6,151 bases of DNA from positions 1 to 6,151 of the forward strand of contig CAMCPC010000079.1 of the NCBI GenBank assembly GCA_945876665.1. Direction: 5' to 3'. The DNA is from an uncultured Oscillospiraceae bacterium (GTDB taxonomy: Bacteria; Bacillota; Clostridia; UBA1381). Below the pieces are notes generated by a model. The model was not told the origin of the DNA, searched no databases, and was given only the letters and a program-made list of their open reading frames with translations. This document shows, piece after piece, positions 1-5,591 of this stretch; position 1 is the first letter of the stretch; each line of letters opens with the position of its first letter. The position numbers were made by a program, and so were the translations under genes.

Positions 1-324
1 TAAAAGACAGTAATCCACACCGGGACTGACTGATGCCGCCATATTGATGGCAATAGAAGAAATCGAATACGCTATAATCTTCGGCCTTTTCGGAAGAGGT
101 GACGATTTGAGCCTTTTCAGAACACCTATTCCGTCCAGCTTGGGCATTACCATATCAAGTAAAACTACATCAGGGTGAGTTTCCAATATAAGGTTATACG
201 CTTCTTCACCATCACACGCCGTGGCGGCAAGCGTAAGGTCGGTTTCGGCTTTGATGTAATCTGATAATTCTGATGCAAGTTCCTTGTTGTCGTCTGCTAT
301 CAGAACAGATATTTTGTTGTTCAT
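1..324 (-). CDS. spo0A: Spo0A-like response regulator, receiver domain (partial, C-terminus beyond window)
   Basis: This is the first 108 codons of a response regulator; the rest lies off the left edge. The translation begins MNNKISVLIADDNKELASEL, which strongly resembles the start of Spo0A, the phosphorelay-controlled master regulator of sporulation. Visible receiver residues are the acidic pair D11-D12, the phospho-acceptor D57 (in LLDMVMPKLDG), and S87 at the conserved Thr/Ser switch position. The conserved Lys should fall just past the window edge. The DNA-binding domain that would prove Spo0A identity is not visible. The part after S87 (YSISSIAINMAASVSPGVDY) diverges from the usual Spo0A alpha4-beta5 region, so a Spo0A paralog is possible. 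The ATG is supported by an AGGAGG site 9 nt upstream. The classical upstream neighbour spoIVB is absent; the next gene upstream is a miniprotein. The receiver call is near certain and the Spo0A call is likely. Confidence 0.8.
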   Translation of the reverse strand, partial: MNNKISVLIADDNKELASELSDYIKAETDLTLAATACDGEEAYNLILETHPDVVLLDMVMPKLDGIGVLKRLKSSPLPKRPKIIAYSISSIAINMAASVSPGVDYCLL

Positions 325-333
325 AAATATAAT

Positions 334-339
334 CCTCCT
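334..339 (-). promoter_or_regulatory. Ribosome binding site of the Spo0A-like gene
   Basis: The minus strand reads AGGAGG here, a perfect anti-Shine-Dalgarno match, with 9 nt to the ATG at 324-322. It fixes the start codon of the truncated response regulator gene. Confidence 0.85.
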
Positions 340-381
340 ATCGTATATATAACAAAATGACACCGAAAATATGTAAGTATT

Positions 382-396
382 TTCCAGTACATGGAA
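382..396. repeat. Short inverted repeat TTCCA-N5-TGGAA near the putative start site
   Basis: The arms TTCCA (382-386) and TGGAA (392-396) are exact complements around a 5-nt centre. The repeat sits just downstream of the candidate -10 of the Spo0A-like gene, where an operator could act. Arms of 5 bp are short, so chance is a real explanation. Confidence 0.3.
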
Positions 397-397
397 T

Positions 398-426
398 ATA
401 TTACCATAAAATGTAAATAAAATCAA
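398..426 (-). promoter_or_regulatory. Candidate sigma-A promoter of the Spo0A-like gene
   Basis: On the minus strand, TTGATT (complement of 421-426) and TAATAT (complement of 398-403) are separated by 17 bp, and a TG-n extended -10 precedes TAATAT. Each hexamer matches the consensus at 4 of 6 positions. The spacing and extended -10 make it plausible, but the region is very AT-rich and such matches arise by chance. No clear Spo0A box (TGTCGAA) was seen. An imperfect inverted repeat (382-396) lies about where transcription would begin. Confidence 0.4.
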
Positions 427-489
427 GATATTTTTTCAAAATTTTTCAATAAAAATAAAATTATAGGCAAATATGCTGATGAAAAAGGC

Positions 490-530
490 AAAAAACGCAC
501 CAAAAAGGCGGGAGAAAAATTCTCCCGCCT
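490..530 (-). terminator. Intrinsic terminator of the 36-aa miniprotein gene
   Basis: AGGCGGGAGAA (506-516) and TTCTCCCGCCT (520-530) form an uninterrupted 11-bp stem around an AAA loop. On the minus strand the stem is followed by a T-tract (complement of 502-506) and a second T-run (complement of 490-495). The stem begins 13 nt after the stop codon of the minus-strand miniprotein ORF. The orientation of the T-tract shows it ends that transcript and insulates the Spo0A-like gene beyond it. Confidence 0.9.
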
Positions 531-543
531 CAGACTTCGCGGA

Positions 544-654
544 TTAGTTGCACATACATGTAACGATAACGATGATGATAAGAACCCAAAGAATCATATC
601 AAGATCAAAATCACAGCCGCGGAAGTATTCATTTCTTTCACAACAATCACCCAT
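544..654 (-). CDS. 36-aa Cys-rich single-pass membrane miniprotein, function unknown
   Basis: The translation has 36 residues and starts MGDCCERNEYFRGCDFDLDM. Five are cysteines (C4, C5, C14, C33, C35), a high fraction. A polar, acidic N-terminal half is followed by one hydrophobic segment at about residues 20-32 (MILWVLIIIVIVT) and a very short CMCN tail. It is real rather than chance because an AGGAGG site lies 8 nt before the ATG, the ORF ends 13 nt before a perfect terminator, and the codons are ordinary for the neighbourhood. It resembles in style the tiny hydrophobic proteins of Clostridia and Bacilli (YjcZ-like and similar sporulation-associated miniproteins), but I cannot assign a family. 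It has its own transcription unit beside a Spo0A-like gene and is divergent from the DUF896-asnA genes. A spore- or membrane-related role is inference. Confidence 0.8.
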   Translation of the reverse strand: MGDCCERNEYFRGCDFDLDMILWVLIIIVIVTCMCN

Positions 655-662
655 TGTAAGTT

Positions 663-668
663 CCTCCT
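663..668 (-). promoter_or_regulatory. Ribosome binding site of the miniprotein gene
   Basis: The minus strand reads AAAGGAGGAA around this point, a strong Shine-Dalgarno with AGGAGG 8 nt from the ATG at 654-652. It is the main evidence that this very short ORF is translated and it fixes the start. Confidence 0.85.
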
Positions 669-685
669 TTCAATGTTTTGTAGTA

Positions 686-694
686 TATATTATG
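686..694 (-). promoter_or_regulatory. Possible sporulation-sigma -10 element (CATAATATA) for the miniprotein gene
   Basis: On the minus strand CATAATATA fits the sigma-K -10 pattern CATAnnnTA and partly the sigma-E pattern. It would place the transcript start shortly before the ribosome binding site at 663-668. No convincing matching -35 was found at the right distance. An alternative sigma-A reading (TTTACA complement of 702-707, TATACT complement of 682-687) has only a 14-bp spacer, which is too short. This is a weak suggestion. Confidence 0.25.
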
Positions 695-733
695 ATTATT
701 CTGTAAAATTTGCAGATTGTCCGCATGTTTTAC

Positions 734-762
734 TTGAATTTTTTATAGAAATGGGTTACAAT
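734..762 (+). promoter_or_regulatory. Sigma-A-like promoter of the DUF896-asnA-asnS genes
   Basis: TTGAAT (734-739) and TACAAT (757-762) are separated by exactly 17 bp. The -10 matches consensus at 5 of 6 positions and the -35 at 4 of 6. Transcription would start near 769, leaving a leader of under 30 nt before the TTG start at 797. That is too short for a T-box or other riboswitch, so the operon seems not to be controlled by a tRNA-sensing leader from this promoter. Confidence 0.6.
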
Positions 763-782
763 AGGAATAGTGATATTTTCTT

Positions 783-789
783 GGGGAGG
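783..789 (+). promoter_or_regulatory. Ribosome binding site that decides the TTG start of the DUF896 gene
   Basis: GGGGAGG lies 7 nt before TTG at 797-799. It would be inside the coding region if the ATG at 770 were used, and no comparable site precedes that ATG. Confidence 0.8.
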
Positions 790-796
790 TAATCTT

Positions 797-973
797 TTGG
801 ATAAAAAGAAAATAGAGAGAATTAACGCCCTTGCAAAAAAGGCTAAAACGGTCGGACTTACTGATGAGGAAATTGCCGAGCGTGACGCTTTGCGCAAGGA
901 ATATCTTAGTGCCATACGTCAGAATTTCAAACAGACGCTTGACAGTATTGAAATAATTGATAAAGGAGAATAA
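797..973 (+). CDS. DUF896 (YnzC/UPF0291) family protein, TTG start
   Basis: The protein has 58 residues and begins MDKKKIERINALAKKAKTVG when TTG is read as Met. It shows the family signature: basic N-terminal helix (KKKIERINALAKKAK), the GLTDEE turn, a second helix rich in Arg/Glu, and the RQNFKQTLDSIEI tail. The family is small, cytoplasmic and predicted to form a helical hairpin; its biochemical role is unknown. In Bacillus subtilis the relative ynzC lies in an SOS operon, but no LexA-type box was seen here. I chose the TTG at 797 over the ATG at 770 because GGGGAGG (783-789) lies 7 nt before it, family members begin at this point, and the upstream ATG would place that site inside the gene. 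It lies 3 nt from asnA, so the two are almost surely co-transcribed. Confidence 0.9.
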   Translation: MDKKKIERINALAKKAKTVGLTDEEIAERDALRKEYLSAIRQNFKQTLDSIEIIDKGE

Positions 974-976
974 AAA

Positions 977-1984
977 ATGTCACTTATAATTCCTGAAAAC
1001 TATAACCCTAATCTTGACGGACGCGAAACGGAAAGAGCAATCAAGTTCATCAAGGATACATTCCAGCATGAAATAATTGCCGCGCTTAATCTGCAAAGAA
1101 TATCAGCGCCGCTTTTTGTACGTCCCGAAACAGGTCTTAATGATAACCTTAACGGCGTTGAACGTCCCGTAAGCTTTGATGCGCCATGTATCGGCGGCGC
1201 AACGCTTGAAATTGTTCATTCGCTTGCAAAGTGGAAGAGAATGACGCTCGGAAGATACGGCTTTGAGGCGGGAGAGGGTCTTTACACAGACATGAACGCA
1301 ATAAGACGTGACGAGGAGGTTGACAATCTTCACTCAATGTACGTTGACCAGTGGGATTGGGAGGCTGTTATAAATAAGTCTGACAGAACGATTGATACAC
1401 TTAAGAATTTCGTGCAGAAAATCTATACGGCAATGAAGTCCACACAGAGCAGAGTATGCCAGAAATATAAGGCGATTGCAAATAATTTCCCTGAAGAAAT
1501 TACATTTATAACAACGCAGGAGCTTGAGGATATGTATCCCGACCTTGACCCTAAGGAGAGAGAAAACAAGCTGCTCCGTGAGAAGAAGGCAGTATTCCTT
1601 ATGCAGATTGGTAAGGACTTGAAATCGGGCAAGAAGCACGACGGCAGAGCACCCGATTATGATGACTGGGAGCTTAACGGCGATATTATTGTATACTATC
1701 CGCTTCTTGACATGGCATATGAGCTTTCAAGCATGGGTATAAGAGTTGACGAGGATTCGCTTGTTGCCCAGATTAAGGCGGCAGGCTGTGAGGACAGACT
1801 TGAGCTTGACTTCCACAAGAAGCTTCTTAATAAAGAACTGCCTTACACAATAGGCGGCGGCATAGGTCAGTCAAGACTTTGTATGTTTATGCTGGGCAAG
1901 GCGCACATAGGTGAGGTACAGGCATCTGTATGGCCGGAGGATATGCGAAAGACATGCGCAGAAAAAGGAATTAAATTACTGTAA
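977..1984 (+). CDS. asnA: Aspartate--ammonia ligase (ammonia-dependent asparagine synthetase)
   Basis: AsnA converts aspartate, ammonia and ATP to asparagine, AMP and pyrophosphate in the cytoplasm. The 335 residues match the family's usual length of about 330, so it is complete. Family blocks are clear: GLNDNLNG with the active-site D56, HSLAKWKR, GEGLYTDMNAIRRDE, HSMYVDQWDWE (119-129), RAPDYDDW, LNGDI (233-237), ELSSMGIRVD (249-258), and the class II synthetase-like motif GGGIGQSR (293-300, with R300) followed by HIGEVQASVWP. AsnA is built on the class II aminoacyl-tRNA synthetase catalytic fold and is related to AsnRS/AspRS, so it and the next gene, asnS, are distant relatives. AAGGAG (963-968), 8 nt before the ATG, overlaps the end of the DUF896 gene, indicating coupled expression. 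The next gene starts 22 nt downstream. Confidence 0.98.
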   Translation: MSLIIPENYNPNLDGRETERAIKFIKDTFQHEIIAALNLQRISAPLFVRPETGLNDNLNGVERPVSFDAPCIGGATLEIVHSLAKWKRMTLGRYGFEAGEGLYTDMNAIRRDEEVDNLHSMYVDQWDWEAVINKSDRTIDTLKNFVQKIYTAMKSTQSRVCQKYKAIANNFPEEITFITTQELEDMYPDLDPKERENKLLREKKAVFLMQIGKDLKSGKKHDGRAPDYDDWELNGDIIVYYPLLDMAYELSSMGIRVDEDSLVAQIKAAGCEDRLELDFHKKLLNKELPYTIGGGIGQSRLCMFMLGKAHIGEVQASVWPEDMRKTCAEKGIKLL

Positions 1985-2006
1985 TTGAAAGGATAAATTT
2001 TAGAAT

Positions 2007-3410
2007 ATGAAAACAGTTATAAAGAGTCTTTACCGTAACACTTTGGAGTACGGCGAAAAGGAAATAACAATATCAGGTTGGATAAGAAACATAAGAATTT
2101 CAAAAAATTTCGGTTTTATTGAGCTGAACGACGGAACATTTTTCAAGAATTTGCAGATAGTTATTGAAGCGGATAAGCTTGACAATTTTGCGGAGCTTTC
2201 AAAGCTGAACATAGGCTCTGCCGTTACAGCGACAGGTATACTTGTACTTACTCCCGAAGCAAAGCAGCCCTTTGAATTAAAGGCTGACGCGGTAGTTGTT
2301 GACGGTGCGTCAACGCCTGACTATCCGCTGCAGAAGAAAAGACACAGCTTTGAATATCTGCGTACAATCGCACATTTAAGACCGCGTACAAACACATTTT
2401 CAGCAGTATTCCGCGTGCGCTCAATGATTGCGTACGCAATTCATCAGTTCTTCCAGGAGCGCGGATTTGTGTACGTGCATACGCCGATAATCACAGCAAG
2501 TGACTGTGAGGGCGCGGGCGAGATGTTTCAGGTAACAACTATGGATATGGAAAATCTTCCAAAGACCGAGGACGGAACTGTTGACTATTCAGAGGATTTC
2601 TTCGGCAAGCACGCAAATCTGACGGTAAGCGGACAGCTTAACGTTGAAACGTATTGTATGGCTTTCAGAAATGTATACACGTTCGGACCCACATTCCGCG
2701 CGGAAAACTCAAATACGGCGCGTCATGCGGCTGAATTCTGGATGATTGAGCCGGAAATCGCCTTTGCCGACTTGCAGGACGATATGGAGCTGGCAGAGGA
2801 TATGCTAAAGTACATCATAAACTACTGTCTTGAAAACGCTCCCGAGGAAATGCAGTTCTTCAATCAGTTTATAGACAAGGGACTTCTTGACAGACTTAAC
2901 CATGTGGTAAACAGCGAATTTGCACACGTTACCTATACCGAGGCTGTCAAAATCCTTGAGGAGGATTCAAAGGCGGGCAAGGTTAAGTTTGATTACCCCG
3001 TTGAGTGGGGCTGCGATTTGCAGACAGAGCATGAGAGGTACCTGACTGAACAGGTGTTCAAGCGTCCGCTGTTCGTGACGGATTATCCTAAGGAAATCAA
3101 GGCTTTCTATATGAAGCTCAACGATGATAAAAAGACCGTTGCCGCTATGGACTTGCTTGTTCCTGGTGTCGGCGAAATCATCGGCGGAAGTCAGAGAGAA
3201 GAAAATTATGACGTGCTTGTGGAGAGAATGAAGGAGCTTGGTCTTAATGAGGAGGATTACGGCTTCTATCTTGATCTTAGAAAGTACGGAACAAACAAGC
3301 ATGCGGGCTTCGGTCTGGGATTTGAAAGAGCGGTTATGTATATTACGGGTGTTTCAAACATACGTGACGTGCTTCCGTTCCCGAGAACAGTCGGAACTGC
3401 TGAATTTTAA
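2007..3410 (+). CDS. asnS: Asparagine--tRNA ligase (asparaginyl-tRNA synthetase)
   Basis: AsnRS charges tRNA-Asn with asparagine using ATP. The 467 residues equal the usual bacterial length (about 466). Domains in order: an OB-fold anticodon-binding domain at about 15-105 ([22 protein letters not shown]), then the class II catalytic core. Motif 2 begins at F226 ([20 protein letters not shown]) with R231; motif 3 is [13 protein letters not shown] with G434 and R441; the end ([12 protein letters not shown]) is typical. The [12 protein letters not shown] stretch separates AsnRS from AspRS. AAAGGA (1988-1993) is 13 nt from the ATG, longer than for its neighbours, so initiation may be somewhat weak or helped by read-through from asnA. 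With asnA just upstream, the operon pairs asparagine synthesis with its use. A direct AsnRS suggests tRNA-Asn need not be made by the transamidation route. Confidence 0.98.
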   Translation: MKTVIKSLYRNTLEYGEKEITISGWIRNIRISKNFGFIELNDGTFFKNLQIVIEADKLDNFAELSKLNIGSAVTATGILVLTPEAKQPFELKADAVVVDGASTPDYPLQKKRHSFEYLRTIAHLRPRTNTFSAVFRVRSMIAYAIHQFFQERGFVYVHTPIITASDCEGAGEMFQVTTMDMENLPKTEDGTVDYSEDFFGKHANLTVSGQLNVETYCMAFRNVYTFGPTFRAENSNTARHAAEFWMIEPEIAFADLQDDMELAEDMLKYIINYCLENAPEEMQFFNQFIDKGLLDRLNHVVNSEFAHVTYTEAVKILEEDSKAGKVKFDYPVEWGCDLQTEHERYLTEQVFKRPLFVTDYPKEIKAFYMKLNDDKKTVAAMDLLVPGVGEIIGGSQREENYDVLVERMKELGLNEEDYGFYLDLRKYGTNKHAGFGLGFERAVMYITGVSNIRDVLPFPRTVGTAEF

Positions 3411-3419
3411 ATTTATTTT

Positions 3420-3441
3420 CGGGAGGCTTTACGGCCTCCCG
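3420..3441 (+). terminator. GC-rich hairpin after asnS (weak or partial terminator)
   Basis: CGGGAGGC (3420-3427) and GCCTCCCG (3434-3441) form an 8-bp GC-rich stem with a 6-nt loop, 9 nt after the asnS stop. The following bases (ATTCTGTAT) are not a proper T-tract, so termination may be partial. The next gene's ribosome binding site is 19 nt beyond, so some read-through into the TPR-rarA pair is plausible. It could also protect the 3' end of the upstream mRNA. Confidence 0.55.
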
Positions 3442-3472
3442 ATTCTGTATAGAAAATACCGGAGGTTTAAAT

Positions 3473-4291
3473 ATGAGTTTTCTTTATATTATACTTGGAA
3501 TTATAATTGTAGTTGTGGCGTTCAAATTCAATATATGGCTTGGTATAGGACTTCTCGCGTTGATTGTTGGTTATGGAATATACCACTTCATTCCGTCCTA
3601 TTATGTTACAAAGGGAAATCAGGCTTTTGCGGCAGGTAATGAGGACGCCGCAAGGGAATGGTATAAAAAGGCGTATGATACGGGCAGAACAAAGGTGGAA
3701 ATGAAAACTTCCTACGCGTATATACTTCTGAGGACAGGATATGCGGACGAAGCCGAAAAGGTGCTTGACCCGATTGTAAGAGTAAAAGGACTTGCGCCCG
3801 AAAAAAGAAATCTTGCAAAGCAGCAGAGATGTATGGTTTATTATAAGCAGGGCAGACTTGATGAAGCGCTTGAGGAAGCGCTGGAACTGTATGAAAGTGG
3901 TTATAAAACAACAAATCTGTATGGTATGCTCGGCTATTTCAAGCTCCTGCACGGCGACTCGCTTGAGGAAACGCTTGCTATATGTGAGGAAGCCTATGAC
4001 TATAACAGCGACAACAGGGATATAGCCGACAATTTATCAATCTGTTACTATAAATTGGGCAGATACGAGGATGCCGAAAGAGTTTCCGATGCACTTTTAG
4101 AGGAAAATGACAGCTTTATTGAGGGCTATTATCACGGCGCGCAGATTGCCATGAAGCGCGGAAATTACAAAAAGGCAGAGGAATATCTTGATAAGCTGTC
4201 ACAGTGCAAGCGCTCAGGTATGACTACAATAACAGAGGAAGAAATAGAAAAACTTAAACAAGAGGTAAAGAATGAAAACTCCGCTTCCTGA
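3473..4291 (+). CDS. Membrane-anchored tetratricopeptide repeat (TPR) protein
   Basis: The protein has 272 residues. The N-terminus carries two hydrophobic segments, about 3-17 (FLYIILGIIIVVVAF) and 21-40 (IWLGIGLLALIVGYGIYHFI), with only FKFN between them, so a membrane hairpin is likely. The soluble remainder from about residue 43 is helical with TPR-like units: GNQAFAAGNEDAAREWYKKA, AYILLRTGYADEAEKVLDPI, CMVYYKQGRLDEALEEALEL, LSICYYKLGRYEDAERVSDA and GAQIAMKRGNYKKAEEYLDK. These pair small/large hydrophobic positions with the usual A-E pattern. TPRs form protein-binding superhelices; the partner is unknown. GGAGG (3461-3465) lies 7 nt before the ATG. The 3' end overlaps rarA by 20 nt, so the two are probably translationally coupled. 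I do not recognise a named family; the TPR and membrane calls are firm. Confidence 0.9.
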   Translation: MSFLYIILGIIIVVVAFKFNIWLGIGLLALIVGYGIYHFIPSYYVTKGNQAFAAGNEDAAREWYKKAYDTGRTKVEMKTSYAYILLRTGYADEAEKVLDPIVRVKGLAPEKRNLAKQQRCMVYYKQGRLDEALEEALELYESGYKTTNLYGMLGYFKLLHGDSLEETLAICEEAYDYNSDNRDIADNLSICYYKLGRYEDAERVSDALLEENDSFIEGYYHGAQIAMKRGNYKKAEEYLDKLSQCKRSGMTTITEEEIEKLKQEVKNENSAS

Positions 4292-5546
4292 CAGAATACG
4301 CCCCCAAACGCTTGACGAGGTGGTGGGACAAGCACACCTTATCGGCGAGGGCAAAATCTTAAGAAATATAATCGAAAATAACGAAATCCCGAACATGATA
4401 TTTTATGGGCCCAGCGGAGTGGGAAAAACCACAGTTGCGAATATAATCGCGCAGCGGACAGGCAAAACGCTTCACAGACTTAACGCAACAACCGCGTCAG
4501 TGGCGGACATAAAAAATATCGTGTCAACGCTCGACAGCTTTCTTACAATGGACGGAGTGCTGCTGTACCTTGACGAGATACAGCACTTCAATAAAAAACA
4601 GCAGCAGTCGCTTCTGGAGTTCATGGAAAACGGTAAAATAACGCTTATCGCAAGTACAACGGAAAATCCGTATTTTTATGTGTATAACGCGGTGCTTTCG
4701 AGAAGTGTTGTGTTTGAGTTTAAGCCGATAGAACCGGCGGACGTTGAAAAGGCGCTTTTCCGCGCAGTGGACGAGCTGAAAAAGACGGATTACACAGGCT
4801 TTGACGTAAGCGTAAGCGATGACGCAGTCCGTCATATGGCAAATTCGTCCGGCGGAGATGTGCGCAAGGCGCTCAATTCCCTTGAGCTTACATTTCTTGC
4901 GGCACACCCCGACAAGGATAAGAAAATTGAAATAACCCTTGACAGCGCCGTACAGGCGACGCAGAAAAAGGTTATGCGCTATGACCGCGACGGCGACAGC
5001 CACTACGATATTTTAAGTGCGTTCCAGAAATCAATAAGGGGTTCAGACCCCGACGCGGCAATTCACTACCTTGCAAGACTTATTTCGGCGGGGGATTTAC
5101 CAAGCATTTGCCGCCGTCTGCTTGTTATATCGGCGGAGGATATAGGACTTGCGTACCCACAGGCAATATCAATTGTAAAGTCATGTGTTGACAGCGCCTT
5201 GCAGCTTGGACTGCCCGAGGCGCGTATACCGCTTGCCGAGGCGGTAATACTTCTTGCCACAGCACCGAAATCAAATTCTGCAATTATGGCGATTGACAAA
5301 GCAATGACGGATATTGAGAAATCAGATACGGGCGACATTCCTGCGCATATAAAGGACGCCCATTATGGGGGTGCATTAAAACTGGGACATGGTACAGAAT
5401 ATAAATATCCCCATTCATATCCGAACCATTACGTTGAGCAGCAATATCTGCCCGACAACATAAGGGACACTAAATATTACGAATACGGGGACAATAAAAC
5501 TGAAATGGCAGCAAAGGCATACTGGGACAAGATTAAAAAGAGTTAG
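4272..5546 (+). CDS. rarA: Replication-associated recombination protein A (RarA/MgsA, AAA+ ATPase)
   Basis: RarA is an AAA+ ATPase related to clamp-loader subunits and to eukaryotic WRNIP1/Mgs1; it acts at stalled or damaged replication forks. The 424 residues match the Firmicute length (about 420). In order: the N-terminal RIRPQTLDEVVGQ and HLIGEGK block (8-28); Walker A GPSGVGKTT (46-54) with K52; Walker B LLYLDEIQHFN (97-107) with D101-E102; sensor 1 with the STTENPYF block (128-135); the Arg-finger motif LSRS (142-145); SSGGDVRKALN (sensor 2 region). The C-terminal MgsA domain follows, with KSIRGSDPDAA (from about 253), the SAEDIGLA block, and the PHSYPNHYVEQQYLPD signature near the end. 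Every key ATPase residue is present, so it should be active. The ATG lies inside the end of the TPR gene and AGAGG (4261-4265) lies 6 nt upstream. Confidence 0.97.
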   Translation: MKTPLPDRIRPQTLDEVVGQAHLIGEGKILRNIIENNEIPNMIFYGPSGVGKTTVANIIAQRTGKTLHRLNATTASVADIKNIVSTLDSFLTMDGVLLYLDEIQHFNKKQQQSLLEFMENGKITLIASTTENPYFYVYNAVLSRSVVFEFKPIEPADVEKALFRAVDELKKTDYTGFDVSVSDDAVRHMANSSGGDVRKALNSLELTFLAAHPDKDKKIEITLDSAVQATQKKVMRYDRDGDSHYDILSAFQKSIRGSDPDAAIHYLARLISAGDLPSICRRLLVISAEDIGLAYPQAISIVKSCVDSALQLGLPEARIPLAEAVILLATAPKSNSAIMAIDKAMTDIEKSDTGDIPAHIKDAHYGGALKLGHGTEYKYPHSYPNHYVEQQYLPDNIRDTKYYEYGDNKTEMAAKAYWDKIKKS

Positions 5547-5572
5547 ACAATATTCAGTCTTGAGTATTTCGG

Positions 5573-5578
5573 AAGGAG
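5573..5578 (+). promoter_or_regulatory. Ribosome binding site of nadE
   Basis: AAGGAG lies 13 nt before the ATG at 5592, longer than optimal but the only candidate. The 45-nt gap after rarA holds no obvious terminator or promoter, so nadE is probably read with rarA. Confidence 0.6.
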
Positions 5579-5591
5579 TTATAATCAGACA

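Noticed and set aside
716..724. Spo0A box-like sequence TTGTCCG
   Set aside because: Only the TGTC core matches TGTCGAA, which is expected by chance.
747..759. LexA/SOS box upstream of the DUF896 gene, as in the Bacillus SOS operon holding ynzC
   Set aside because: The sequence lacks the GAAC-N4-GTTC dyad needed for a Firmicute SOS box.
770..796. Upstream ATG at 770 as the start of the DUF896 gene (67 aa)
   Set aside because: The strong GGGGAGG site at 783-789 would be inside the gene, no site precedes ATG 770, and family homology begins at the TTG at 797.
3238..3639. 133-aa plus-strand ORF spanning the asnS end and TPR start
   Set aside because: It overlaps two confident genes in another frame and shows no family features.
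3467..3952. 161-aa minus-strand ORF
   Set aside because: It is antisense to the well-supported TPR gene, has no recognisable domain and no ribosome binding site of note.
4524..5003. 159-aa minus-strand ORF
   Set aside because: It lies wholly antisense to rarA, whose domains are intact in the plus frame; it is a shadow of codon bias.
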